The notes: generated by a model from the letters alone, not told the origin. Positions 16,687-24,985 are shown, counted from the first letter of the stretch. The stretch: 64,000 nucleotides of DNA from HGM11368 sp051883415 (GCA_051883415.1 JBJETR010000036.1:1-64000), one strand, 5' to 3'. Program-made: numbers and translations.

Positions 16687-16928
16687 TTGACTACCTCCGT
16701 GATTATGTTGTCCGCCTCACACTTGCGCAAAGTAAGCTCGTAACCCCTAAGAGTTATCTCTATAGGATCGCCAAGCGGTGCCTTTTTGCGTAAAAACACT
16801 TCGACGGACGGCGTAACGCCCATGTCGAAGAGTCTGCGTCTAATTCTCTTTTCTCCCCCTACGGATACTACTACGCCACGCTCGCCTATTGCAAACTTGC
16901 TGAGCGGTTTGGTTTCATGCTTCTCCAT
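16683..16928 (-). CDS. feoA: FeoA domain protein
   Basis: 81 residues, SH3-like FeoA fold: FAIGERGVVVSVGG, RRLFDMGVTPSVEVFLRKKAPLGDPIEITLRGYELTLRK. A small cytosolic partner of FeoB, first gene of the operon. Confidence 0.95.
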   Translation of the reverse strand: MEKHETKPLSKFAIGERGVVVSVGGEKRIRRRLFDMGVTPSVEVFLRKKAPLGDPIEITLRGYELTLRKCEADNIITEVVK

Positions 16929-16965
16929 AGTTCCCTCCTAATCTATCGTATTCTCGACATTTCAA

Positions 16966-16987
16966 AATATGAAATATCTTTCACATT
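16966..16987. promoter_or_regulatory. Operator palindrome 1 in the feo/tetR region
   Basis: AATATGAAA-TATC-TTTCACATT: 9-bp half-sites around a 4-bp centre. It starts nine bases downstream of the feoA -10 box, over the likely transcription start. It matches the second site at 17029-17050 (right half identical, left half 7 of 9). Confidence 0.7.
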
Positions 16988-16995
16988 GCGAGCAA

Positions 16996-17024
16996 ATTAT
17001 ATCACCGCACTATTGCTTTGTCAA
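16996..17024 (-). promoter_or_regulatory. Promoter of the feoAB operon
   Basis: Minus strand TTGACA (17024-17019), 17-bp spacer, TATAAT (17001-16996): both boxes match consensus. It is bracketed by the two palindromes at 16966-16987 and 17029-17050, so the intrinsically strong promoter is presumably held by repression. Confidence 0.8.
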
Positions 17025-17028
17025 GCAA

Positions 17029-17050
17029 AATGCGAAAGATTTTTCACATT
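17029..17050. promoter_or_regulatory. Operator palindrome 2 in the feo/tetR region
   Basis: AATGCGAAA-GATT-TTTCACATT, same half-sites and spacing as palindrome 1. It lies just upstream of both -35 boxes (feoA on the minus strand, tetR on the plus strand). Confidence 0.7.
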
Positions 17051-17060
17051 CACTTTACAC

Positions 17061-17089
17061 TTGCCAATCGAGAAGTTAGGTGCTATAAT
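17061..17089 (+). promoter_or_regulatory. Promoter of the tetR gene
   Basis: TTGCCA (17061-17066), 17-bp spacer, TATAAT (17084-17089), 21 bases before the ATG. Confidence 0.65.
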
Positions 17090-17110
17090 AATATAAAATA
17101 AGAGGAAAAA

Positions 17111-17704
17111 ATGCCCGAAATAATTAGACAACCCGTACAAAAAAGGTCAATAGAAACCAAGAAAAAAATCGTGGACGCCGCCTATGCTCTATTTAGCGAG
17201 GTGGGCTACTTCAATACCAATACCGCTGAGATTGCAAAGCGTGCGGGAGTGTCGACGGGTATAGTCTACGGGTACTTTAAAGACAAGCGTGACATAATGA
17301 TAGAGGTGTTGGATATATATATCAACAGCGTATATCGACCTATCCTGGTGCTCTTTGACGATATAGACGGGAGCAATCTGGATGACGTGATTACCCGTGT
17401 GCTTGCCGCCGCTATCAAGGCGCATCAAGACAACGCCAACATCCACGAGGCTCTGCACTCGCTCACCCATTCCGATAGCGAGGTAGCGAGGAAGTTCGTC
17501 GAATTGGAGAACGACATCACCATGGTCGTTGTTGATAAACTGTCGGGCAAGTACAAAGTAGACAACCTCGGCGAGAGAGTGCACCTATCTATGAATATTG
17601 TGCAATCCTTTGCTCACGAGTGTGTATTCGACCACCACAGCTATATTGATTATGACGTAATGTTTGGATTGGTAAAAAATATTATCAACGAATTGTTTGA
17701 TTGA
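17111..17704 (+). CDS. TetR/AcrR-family regulator, divergent from feoAB
   Basis: 197 residues. N-terminal HTH: KKIVDAAYALFSEVGYFNTNTAEIAKRAGVSTGIVYGYFKDKRDIMIEV (about 17-65), then a helical ligand domain with no recognisable ligand class. The ATG follows AGAGGA. It faces feoAB across a region with two shared palindromes, so it likely controls both itself and iron uptake. Feo operons are more often under Fur or DtxR-type proteins, which makes this arrangement notable. Confidence 0.88.
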   Translation: MPEIIRQPVQKRSIETKKKIVDAAYALFSEVGYFNTNTAEIAKRAGVSTGIVYGYFKDKRDIMIEVLDIYINSVYRPILVLFDDIDGSNLDDVITRVLAAAIKAHQDNANIHEALHSLTHSDSEVARKFVELENDITMVVVDKLSGKYKVDNLGERVHLSMNIVQSFAHECVFDHHSYIDYDVMFGLVKNIINELFD

Positions 17705-17743
17705 GAATCAATCAAAACCATGCAAAAACTCGATACGTATCTA

Positions 17744-17774
17744 CAAAAAACACGCTACGACATAGTAGCGTGTT
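17744..17774 (-). terminator. Terminator between tetR and the DUF2804 operon
   Basis: AACACGCTAC-GACATA-GTAGCGTGTT, with T7 on the minus-strand side, so it mainly ends the DUF2804 operon and can serve tetR too. Confidence 0.75.
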
Positions 17775-17800
17775 GATTTATTTGAAAGACAAAGCAAAAA

Positions 17801-18832
17801 TTACCACTTATTATGAACCTTCTCGGCAAAGCCTAACACGTCCTTAAACTCGATAACTTTGCCATCGTCGAGCACCGCCTTGCCCGAAAACTTGCCGAAG
17901 ACTTGATGAGGCAACATACACATAAATTTGAGATCCAGCGGTGCGGTGCGGTCGACTATCGGAATGAAGTCCATCTCCAATCTGCCGTCAGATGAGGTAA
18001 ATCGCCAAGGCTTAAGATAGTCGATAGAATCGGTGCCGTCACCCGGAATATGGAAGGTGACTTCATCGAGTTTGTGCGACAACCCGCGATAGAATAGCAT
18101 ATTTTCGCTGGCGGCACTAGTATCGCCAAAACCGTAACCTATATTAAAGCCGAACGTCGAGCCGTCCTCAAGTCTTGTCTGCATACTGCCCCAATACCAA
18201 GTGTTGTCGTACGTCCACACGCCTCTGCCCCAATCGAGCGTAGCCATACCGCCGTCTACGTCAATGACTTGGTCACCTATGCAAAACTTACCGCTAGCGG
18301 ATAGACAGTTGACTTTGGCATTGTAATAGAAGTGCTTGGGTTTGTCAAAAGGCGTGGCGATAAACATGCACTGCTTAGGATTGTCCGTGAGAATTATATC
18401 GAAGGTCAAGTCCTCTTTGTTCTCTGAGAATTTAGGGTATTTGCCGACGATTTTTCGCTCCTTGCCGTCGTTGGTAATTTTGACTTCTACCTTGCCGACT
18501 TTGACGATTACGTCACCCTTGTCGGGTGTGGACGGCATGTTGAATTTGCCCATTGGCAGTAGACAGATTGCCGTGCGAGTCAAGTGATATGGAAGAGAAA
18601 AATCAAGATAGCTGACGCTGACTGCTCCTACGTATCCCATATCTGCCACGGTGAGGCACAGTGCCTTGTCGCCCGCATTGATATAATAGTAGTCCCACTC
18701 CTTGATACGAAAGCTACTAGCCTTGACGTCCTTGCGGTCGTATTGCAAAAGATAGGTCTTAGAATAGCCCGGGGTGGCAATATTGCCTTGGTTGTCAAGC
18801 AGTCTAGCTTGCTCGATGATTTCTCTCTGCAT
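17801..18832 (-). CDS. DUF2804 family protein
   Basis: 343 residues. The opening pattern (LLDNQGNIATPGYSKTYLLQYDR then RIKEWDYYYI) and the later GRGVWTYDNTWYWGS match the DUF2804 family, predicted beta-rich cytosolic proteins of unknown function with a lipocalin/AttH-like fold. It starts two bases after the stop of the serine-protease lipoprotein gene, so the two are co-transcribed. No signal peptide seen. Confidence 0.8.
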   Translation of the reverse strand: MQREIIEQARLLDNQGNIATPGYSKTYLLQYDRKDVKASSFRIKEWDYYYINAGDKALCLTVADMGYVGAVSVSYLDFSLPYHLTRTAICLLPMGKFNMPSTPDKGDVIVKVGKVEVKITNDGKERKIVGKYPKFSENKEDLTFDIILTDNPKQCMFIATPFDKPKHFYYNAKVNCLSASGKFCIGDQVIDVDGGMATLDWGRGVWTYDNTWYWGSMQTRLEDGSTFGFNIGYGFGDTSAASENMLFYRGLSHKLDEVTFHIPGDGTDSIDYLKPWRFTSSDGRLEMDFIPIVDRTAPLDLKFMCMLPHQVFGKFSGKAVLDDGKVIEFKDVLGFAEKVHNKW

Positions 18833-18834
18833 TG

Positions 18835-19620
18835 TTACTCCTCGGTTGTGGCTGTAACCTTGTAGTATGGCGTGCTATGGTCGTCGAGATATTTCATTGC
18901 CACGTCGGACGGAATCGCCGTACCTAAGCCATACACGTTGTTGTATTCCGTGTCATTGCTCTCAATTCTACCGTAGACCACCCCGATAACTTTGCTATCG
19001 GCGTTGATAAGCGCACCGCCACTGTTGCCGTGATTGATATTGCTGTCAATATATATCGAGTTGTACGGCTCGTCAAGTTTGCCCGTAACAGGCAAGCTCG
19101 GATTGGCAACGGTAGCTTTGGCAAACAACAAACCTTTGCCCGAAGGGTTGCCTATAGTGAATGCCGTCTGTCCATACCTAAGCCCCGTCGAAGTATCAAA
19201 AGTCATATAATCAAACTTTTCGCCCACCGTATTGACCTTGAGTATTGCAAGGTCAAGGACGGGATCGTGTGCCTTGAGTTCGACGTCCGAAAATTCTTTG
19301 CCACTAGCCGTCTTGATAGAATAATGAGAACCACTTGCTATCACGTGGCTGTTGGTAACTACGTAGCCCGATTCGTGAACAAAGAAGCCCGCACCCGTTG
19401 CCTTGTCGGTGTATACCAATACTGCGGCGTTGATAGTGTTGGCTGCCACTATCTCGGCGATAGAACTGCCCTCCAAGTCGGTAACGTCGATGGTATATCT
19501 ATTCTCCGTAGTGGTGCCCGTATTGTTGAGTAAGTCAAAGAACATACTACAACCCGTCATTGCCATAGTAGATACGACCACCAGCAAAGCTATTGCCGAT
19601 ATAATTATTTTCCTTTTCAT
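18835..19620 (-). CDS. Trypsin-like (HtrA-type) serine protease lipoprotein
   Basis: 261 residues. Lipoprotein signal: KRK, hydrophobic stretch and lipobox AMTGC (Cys about 24). The protease domain shows all three catalytic parts: His in VVTNSHVI, Asp in DLAILKV, Ser in NHGNSGGALI. There is no PDZ domain, unlike DegP/HtrA. It should act outside the membrane. The start at 19620 is chosen because GGAGGTG stands six bases upstream; the ATG three codons earlier would overlap that site. Confidence 0.88.
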   Translation of the reverse strand: MKRKIIISAIALLVVVSTMAMTGCSMFFDLLNNTGTTTENRYTIDVTDLEGSSIAEIVAANTINAAVLVYTDKATGAGFFVHESGYVVTNSHVIASGSHYSIKTASGKEFSDVELKAHDPVLDLAILKVNTVGEKFDYMTFDTSTGLRYGQTAFTIGNPSGKGLLFAKATVANPSLPVTGKLDEPYNSIYIDSNINHGNSGGALINADSKVIGVVYGRIESNDTEYNNVYGLGTAIPSDVAMKYLDDHSTPYYKVTATTEE

Positions 19621-19636
19621 ATGATACACCTCCGTA

Positions 19637-20497
19637 TCAAATTTCTTGTAGATTCCACCTTTCTACGTGAGTCTTGGTTTCACCCGGTTGCAACTCGTAG
19701 AGAGGACTTAGCGTCTCTATCTCTAACATTATATTGTTGGTGTAACTCTCAACGTTGCACTCGTAGTCGGGATATCTCTCGCCTTCGAGATAGTCGAAGC
19801 CCAACGTAAATTCGAGCCCTTTGGTCTTGACTTTGACGGCTTGTTTGACCGACATGCCGACTTTGATAGGTTGAGCGATATTCTTCTGTTGCAAAGCCAC
19901 TTGGTTGTTGGCGATAGTTAGACGCTCGTCCTTGACGTCGGTGTATGGCCACAAAACGATATTGCGGTTGGCAAGAAAGCCCGTGTCCTCTTGCGAGAGC
20001 GGTATATATGCCGTAGCACCCTTGTCGAGCACCGTCAATCCCCACATGGATATCGGTGGGGTAACCTTGTCGCCGACGTTGGTAAAGCTATGTACTAAGG
20101 TGATTTCGCCACCCTCTTGCATAGTGATGGCAATGCTCTTGCGTATGCCCGTAGTAACTTCCGCCTCCGAAGTAAAGACTGCTCCGCCCTCTACGTATTG
20201 CACGTCAACGGGTGCGTTGTCGGGATAGTAGGTGTCGATATACTCAGGCGACTTCCACAAGCGGTGTCCACCGTAGATATGCCATATTCCCTTACCTGCC
20301 AAGTTGTCATCAAAATATTCTCCGCCCTTGTTGATAAGGTCTTCGTGGTCCTCATACATTATGTTTTCGCCACCGCATTTACCATAAAAAATTACTCTCG
20401 GTCCAAGGTCGGTGGTGACGATGATTTCAAACTTGCCGTTGGTGATACGACAACAATTGCCATATTCTTTGTAAGTCGTTTTTTCTACTTTTACCAT
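19637..20497 (-). CDS. Galactose-mutarotase-fold protein, DUF4380-like
   Basis: 286 residues. Beta-sandwich-like sequence with IIVTTDLGPRVIFYGKCGGENIM, WHIYGGHRLWKSPE (conserved His/Trp pattern) and a C-terminal LQPGETKTHVERWNL. These fit the carbohydrate-binding mutarotase superfamily, in the group of DUF4380-like proteins without assigned enzyme function. It is upstream of the protease lipoprotein and DUF2804 genes on the same strand, probably one operon. No signal peptide. Confidence 0.65.
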   Translation of the reverse strand: MVKVEKTTYKEYGNCCRITNGKFEIIVTTDLGPRVIFYGKCGGENIMYEDHEDLINKGGEYFDDNLAGKGIWHIYGGHRLWKSPEYIDTYYPDNAPVDVQYVEGGAVFTSEAEVTTGIRKSIAITMQEGGEITLVHSFTNVGDKVTPPISMWGLTVLDKGATAYIPLSQEDTGFLANRNIVLWPYTDVKDERLTIANNQVALQQKNIAQPIKVGMSVKQAVKVKTKGLEFTLGFDYLEGERYPDYECNVESYTNNIMLEIETLSPLYELQPGETKTHVERWNLQEI

Positions 20498-20579
20498 ATA
20501 TTATCTCCAAAATTTAGTTATATAAAATTTGTACATATATTATAACATATAAAGTCAACTAGTTCAATATCCCACAAAA

Positions 20580-20945
20580 AAATTGTTGACGGCTTATGTT
20601 TATTGATGAGATTGTCACGCTCGCTTTGCTCACTTTGCTAACGCAAAATGTGCTGGGCGCAATGACATTATAGTTGGTAGTAGCTTAGTGCAATGAAAAA
20701 TGTAGACAACCCTTCCGTCTTGCCATTAGGCAAGACACCTTCCCTTACACAAAGGAGGCTATAATGAGATTGCCACAGCCTGACGGCTTCGCAATGACAT
20801 ACGGATAGAGATTACCACACTCCTTTTAGTCGTTCGCAATGACATACGGATAGAGATTGCCACCCTCCTTTTAGTCGTTCGCAATGACATGACACAAGAG
20901 ATTGCACAGCCTAACGGCTAGGAATGACAAGTAGCACGAGATTGT
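20580..20945. repeat. Dispersed repeat cluster A (GAGATTGCCAC...CGCAATGACAT units)
   Basis: This non-coding stretch (gene-free 20498-21021) holds about five copies of a short element that begins GAGATTG(C/T)CAC or GAGATTACCAC and ends (C)GCAATGACAT: near 20607-20670, 20767-20802, 20810-20846, 20852-20889 and 20899-20930 (degenerate). Middles differ (CTCCTTTTAGTCGTT, AGCCTGACGGCTT). The units lack uniform repeat and spacer lengths, so this is not CRISPR; it resembles widespread REP/MITE-like elements. Cluster B lies at 24330-24450. Confidence 0.75.
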
Positions 20946-21021
20946 CATGTTGTACAAAAAATGCTCAAAAAAAGTGGCTAAATATGCCACTCACACAATT
21001 TATTTTAGGAAAGCTTTGTTA

Positions 21022-21264
21022 TCAAATTTGTAAGTTCTCTTCTAAAAATAGAGGACTATCCAAAAACTCGCTGACCGTCATACCAAATCCGCTTGCTATC
21101 AAAACTACGGTGGATAGCAGATTGTCCTTGACCGTCTCGTGCATAATATTCTTCAAAGTCGAATGAGATACTCCGCTATTCATAGACAGTTGATAACGAG
21201 TCATGTTCTTTTCTTTGAGCAACTCTTGTATTCTCATTGCCAAAGCGTGATTTACGTCATTCAT
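21022..21264 (-). CDS. XRE-family regulator (80 aa)
   Basis: Helix-turn-helix KEKNMTRYQLSMNSGVSHSTLKNIM (about 18-42), and a C-terminal part VSEFLDSPLFLEENLQI. The start at 21264 is chosen for GGGAGAG upstream. It is divergent from the LRR lipoprotein gene, and a 20-bp palindrome overlaps that gene's -35 box, so it probably controls the lipoprotein. Confidence 0.82.
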   Translation of the reverse strand: MNDVNHALAMRIQELLKEKNMTRYQLSMNSGVSHSTLKNIMHETVKDNLLSTVVLIASGFGMTVSEFLDSPLFLEENLQI

Positions 21265-21321
21265 AGTACTCTCCCGAGAAAACGTAGGATAAGTATATTT
21301 TAGTTTATGCGTTAAAAAAAT

Positions 21322-21355
21322 TATGGTTGCATACAACCATAGTATGTGTTATAAT
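21322..21355 (+). promoter_or_regulatory. Promoter and operator of the LRR lipoprotein gene
   Basis: TTGCAT (21327-21332), 17-bp spacer, TATAAT (21350-21355). The perfect palindrome TATGGTTG-CATA-CAACCATA (21322-21341) covers the -35 box. Confidence 0.72.
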
Positions 21356-21390
21356 GAAAAAAATAAATAAAGATAATAAGGAGAAAGCTT

Positions 21391-24075
21391 ATGAAAAAGA
21401 AAATACTACTCGTTTTGTGTATGATAATGCTGTTGATTATGTCGACGGCTCTAGCTGTGGCGTGCTCCAACAAGGACAAAACGCCCACCGACAATGACGA
21501 TGAAATAATCGGAGACGGAGGCAACGGCGGGGACAACGGCGGAGACAACGGTAATGGTAATTCGCCAAGCATACAGTTGGTCAACATATCGCAATATCTA
21601 ACATACGAACTCAACGAAGACGGCAATAGCTATGCCGTGACGGGATTGACGGATGAAGGATATGCATTGGCAAAAGACGAAGAATTGCAAGAAGGGGAGT
21701 CTCTAGACGATATTGAAGCTTTATGCAAATTGATAATTCCTGACAACTATCAAGATAAGCCTGTGACGGTCATAAAAGGTCTTACCTTACCTAATGATAT
21801 TACAGGAGCCTTCTACAATTGTAATCTCATTGCTAGGGTGCTACTACCTAATACTATAAAGAGTATAGGAACAGGTGCATTTCATGGATGCAGTAGCCTA
21901 AAAAGCATATTCATCCCTGATAGTGTGACTAGTATAGGAAATAGTGCGTTCCGTGGTTGCAGTAGCCTGGCAAGCATTGACGTACAAGAAGGCAATACAA
22001 CGTATCACAGCGATGGCAATTGTCTAATAGAAACGGAAAGTGGAACCTTGATATTGGGTTGCTCTAATAGTGTGATACCAACTGACGATAGTGTGACAAG
22101 CATAGGAAGTCATGCATTCTCCGATTGCAGTAACTTGACAAGCATCACTATACCGGACAGTGTGACATACATAGGAAGTTATGCATTCTCTGGTTGCAGT
22201 AACTTGACAAGCATTGAATTCTTAGGTACAAAAACCCAATGGGAATCAGTTGCCAAGGTAGATGGTTGGAATCAAGGCGTAGGAGTTTTTAATATAAATT
22301 GTGAGGACGGTGAATATGTCGAAACCGTATACGTTAACGATGTGATTGACAAGGTTATTACAGGATATGCTTTGGCTGTAGGCGAAGATTCTGCATTCTC
22401 TGCTTTTAACCTCGCTACCAATATTGCCGTATCCACACAAGAAGAGGGATATGCCGCTAAGAACTATACTATAGATTTCAAGCTCAGTCTTGACCTCGTC
22501 AACTCTCTTGCTACCGGCAAGGGTGCCAACGGTATTGTAATTGATATCAAAGAAGATGGCAACCAAGCTTTCTACTTCAACTACAAAAACGACTATGCTA
22601 ACGGATATGAGTATTACAACGGCAGGGCATTTATGCAAGTCGGCGACCAGAAGTTTAATATCAAAGCCGTTGACGTTGCTAAGACCGTCAAGGAGCAATT
22701 CACCAAGGCAGGTATCGCTATCAACCCTGATAACCCTACCGGCGTAGACGAAATGGGTAACCCTATATACAACAACGGCAACCCTTACATTGACGACGAG
22801 GCAATCGCTGCCGTAGCCGAACAAATCGGTGCTTATCTCAGAATAAGTGCTATCCTTGCCTCTAATCCTACCCTCAGCGACGATGCTTGCTCTTTCGAGA
22901 TCAACCTCGGCGCCATTCTTGATCCTACCAGCGATATAGGCGCTATGCTCGCAGGTCTTGGACCATACGTTAATCCATACTTCGATGCTCTTGGCATTGA
23001 CCTCGAACTCGGTGAGCTCAGCACAATTCTTCCTGCTCTCGCTATCAAGTTTGACTTTACTTTCGATGACAACGGTATGGTTAAGACCGCCAAAGCAGAA
23101 CTCGTTATCCCTGCCAAGCACGTAGTTGTCAAGAACACCAACGGTGGTGATTTGCTTGATATTACTATCCCTAACAAGCTCACCGCAAGCGTCGACGTAG
23201 AATCTCTCGTTGTCAACGGCGATGACTTCTCTTTGCCTATGGTAAAGACTTCCGTAGCAACAGGCGCTAAAGAAATCAACATGTATGACCGCAGCATAAC
23301 TGCTAAGATCAACGTCAAGAAAGCTATCAACATGAACGTCGCAGGCGTTGTAAATCTCGATATCCCTGCTCATGAATATACCCTCAAAGCAGATATCTCT
23401 ATCGATCCAACCGCATTGATAGGGGTAGACTTTACTGACGCTATCGGCAACTTCGCTATCGGCAACTTGCTCGACGCTTTGCTCGGTAGCGACACCCTAG
23501 ATCCTGCAATCGACTTCATCAATATTGCAATGACATACGTAGAAGACGACGTAGAGAAGACTTTGCTCTCCGTTAAGCTCGACACCTTGGTTGGTATGGT
23601 TGAAGTAGATCTCGATGCTCTTGGTATGGGCTCTATAAAATACAACGACTTGGATACGTTTAAGAACTTCATCATAGGTACTATCACCGGTGGTGAGGGA
23701 GAAGCAACCATAGGCGAAGAAGAAAGCGGTCCTGTCCAAGAAAATCTCGACTATCTCAAACCTATCGGCAACACTCTCAAGAACTTGCAAGTTAAGATTG
23801 ACGCTAACGGTCTTGACGTAACCTTCGCTAAGACCAAGTTCGCAATCGGATTTACCGAAGGCACTGATCCAACCGTTAAGTACGATATCAATAAGCAATA
23901 TCTTGAAGTTGGCGCAACTGCTAAGGTTACCGCAGAAGGCATCAAGATTACTGCAACCGTTGCTAACGGCGGTGAGAGAGTTCAACCTGCCGACATGTTC
24001 GATATCGACGTAGAAGTAGAGATCAAGTTCGCAGACATCAAGTACGGCGAAGCTGTTAGACCTACCTTTGCTTAA
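21391..24075 (+). CDS. Surface lipoprotein with BspA-type leucine-rich repeats (894 aa)
   Basis: Lipoprotein signal with lipobox LAVAC (Cys about 25), then a Gly/Asp/Asn-rich flexible linker (to about 60). LRR_5/BspA-like repeats follow at about 140-290 (IGTGAFHGCSSLKSI, IGNSAFRGCSSLASI, IGSHAFSDCSNLTSI, IGSYAFSGCSNLTSI). The last 580 residues are beta-rich, without Cys, and match no family I recognise. It has no LPxTG or C-terminal membrane helix, so the lipid is the only anchor. BspA-type repeats often mediate adhesion. The LRR part uses more AT-rich codons than the C-terminal part, suggesting a domain added later. Confidence 0.85.
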   Translation: MKKKILLVLCMIMLLIMSTALAVACSNKDKTPTDNDDEIIGDGGNGGDNGGDNGNGNSPSIQLVNISQYLTYELNEDGNSYAVTGLTDEGYALAKDEELQEGESLDDIEALCKLIIPDNYQDKPVTVIKGLTLPNDITGAFYNCNLIARVLLPNTIKSIGTGAFHGCSSLKSIFIPDSVTSIGNSAFRGCSSLASIDVQEGNTTYHSDGNCLIETESGTLILGCSNSVIPTDDSVTSIGSHAFSDCSNLTSITIPDSVTYIGSYAFSGCSNLTSIEFLGTKTQWESVAKVDGWNQGVGVFNINCEDGEYVETVYVNDVIDKVITGYALAVGEDSAFSAFNLATNIAVSTQEEGYAAKNYTIDFKLSLDLVNSLATGKGANGIVIDIKEDGNQAFYFNYKNDYANGYEYYNGRAFMQVGDQKFNIKAVDVAKTVKEQFTKAGIAINPDNPTGVDEMGNPIYNNGNPYIDDEAIAAVAEQIGAYLRISAILASNPTLSDDACSFEINLGAILDPTSDIGAMLAGLGPYVNPYFDALGIDLELGELSTILPALAIKFDFTFDDNGMVKTAKAELVIPAKHVVVKNTNGGDLLDITIPNKLTASVDVESLVVNGDDFSLPMVKTSVATGAKEINMYDRSITAKINVKKAINMNVAGVVNLDIPAHEYTLKADISIDPTALIGVDFTDAIGNFAIGNLLDALLGSDTLDPAIDFINIAMTYVEDDVEKTLLSVKLDTLVGMVEVDLDALGMGSIKYNDLDTFKNFIIGTITGGEGEATIGEEESGPVQENLDYLKPIGNTLKNLQVKIDANGLDVTFAKTKFAIGFTEGTDPTVKYDINKQYLEVGATAKVTAEGIKITATVANGGERVQPADMFDIDVEVEIKFADIKYGEAVRPTFA

Positions 24076-24106
24076 TCGAGCTAATCAATCTTTTGATTGA
24101 CATTTA

Positions 24107-24138
24107 GATACCCTGGCTTATGTCAGGGTATCTTTTTT
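24107..24138 (+). terminator. Terminator after the LRR lipoprotein gene
   Basis: GATACCCTG-GCTTATGT-CAGGGTATC followed by T6. Confidence 0.9.
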
Positions 24139-24186
24139 GAGGGTGGATATGCGTCGTAATACTGTGTCGCTCTCACGGCATAGGTG

Positions 24187-24230
24187 CGAGTTAGGCGAGG
24201 AGAACGAGGATTGGGCGACAGGAGCATACT
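24187..24230 (+). repeat. 44-bp direct repeat, copy 1
   Basis: A stretch beginning TGCGAGTTAGGCGAGGAG and ending GGAGCATACT that recurs at 24470-24513 with one base change. It lies inside a wider structured region in which TCTCACGGC (about 24172) is repeated in inverse as GCCGTGAGA (about 24288). Confidence 0.75.
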
Positions 24231-24329
24231 AGCCGTATGTGACTAAGCACAACCGCAAGTTCGACAAAGCATAACGAAGTAGATACGCCGTGAGACACCC
24301 CCTTTGCACAGGGGCGGCTTTATACGGTT

Positions 24330-24450
24330 GAGATTGCCACGTTTCACTCGCAATGACATGACACAAGAGATTGCCACATGCCTTTTAGTCGTTCGCAATG
24401 ACATGACACAAGAGATTGCCACTGTCGCTACGCTCCATCGCAATGACATA
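24330..24450. repeat. Dispersed repeat cluster B
   Basis: Three copies of the GAGATTGCCAC...CGCAATGACAT element in tandem (start near 24331, 24371 and 24412), joined by GACACAA. Same family as cluster A, so the XRE/LRR-lipoprotein locus is bracketed by these repeats. Confidence 0.75.
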
Positions 24451-24455
24451 ACTCC

Positions 24456-24614
24456 TTTGACGGTGGAGATGCGAGTTAGGCGAGGAGAACGAGGATTGGG
24501 CGATAGGAGCATACTTACTTCAATTTGTAATTAGTTACTTGGTCGTAATTCTCTCGTGGTGGATATCCGCCGCGAGAGCGACAAAGCATTGCGACAAAGC
24601 TATCCACCGTCAAA
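24456..24614. mobile_element. MITE-like element with 12-bp inverted ends (159 bp)
   Basis: Perfect terminal inverted repeats TTTGACGGTGGA (24456-24467) and TCCACCGTCAAA (24603-24614). Inside are the second copy of the 44-bp repeat (24470-24513) and a CTCTCG/CGAGAG hairpin. It has no ORF. No target-site duplication was evident. Could be a non-autonomous transposon or a structured dispersed repeat. Confidence 0.5.
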
Positions 24615-24645
24615 AAAAGGGCGGAAAAACCCCGCCCCTTTTTAT
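24615..24645. terminator. Terminator-like hairpin after the MITE-like element
   Basis: AAAGGGCGG-AAAAAC-CCCGCCCCTTTTT, stem GGGCGG/CCGCCC with T5. The region 24646-24753 after it is AT-rich and holds nothing I recognise. Confidence 0.55.
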
Positions 24646-24753
24646 TAGCCAATTAAAAAATCATATTATCTTCGTTCTACTTTAAAACTATATTTTACTT
24701 ATTTATTCTACTACTTTTCTATTAAAATACTATTCTACTTTTCTAATACTCAA

Positions 24754-24966
24754 TTACGCTTGTGCGTTGTCGTCTTTGCCGAGCATATAATCTGTGGTCT
24801 TGCCAAACAGATTGGACAAATCTATCAGTGCTTGATAACTAGGCTCTTTTACTCCTCTCTCCCAGTTGCTGATGGATACTTGAGATACTTGCATATATTT
24901 TGCTACGTATGTCTGGTTGTACCCATTTAAGATTCTTTGCTCTTTGAGTCTTTCTGCAAATTTCAT
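24754..24966 (-). CDS. XRE-family regulator (70 aa)
   Basis: Single HTH domain: LKEQRILNGYNQTYVAKYMQVSQVSISNWERGVKEPSYQALIDLSNLFGKTTDYML. GGAGGA precedes the ATG. It is downstream of, and co-oriented with, the kinase-like gene (19-base gap), so the pair may be a regulator/effector unit. Confidence 0.85.
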   Translation of the reverse strand: MKFAERLKEQRILNGYNQTYVAKYMQVSQVSISNWERGVKEPSYQALIDLSNLFGKTTDYMLGKDDNAQA

Positions 24967-24985
24967 TTTTTTATCCTCCTAAAAA

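Noticed and set aside
16966..17050. Fur or CRP sites in the feo region
   Set aside because: The half-sites AATGTGAAA/TTTCACATT with N4 do not fit the Fur box, and TGTGA/TCACA would be spaced by 8, not 6 as for CRP.
20580..20945. Possible CRISPR array
   Set aside because: Repeat units differ in length and inner sequence, spacers are not regular, and no cas gene is present; these are dispersed repeats.
22246..23373. 375-residue reading frame antisense to the LRR lipoprotein
   Set aside because: Mirror of a real gene with clear domains; no ribosome site and no domain in the antisense product.
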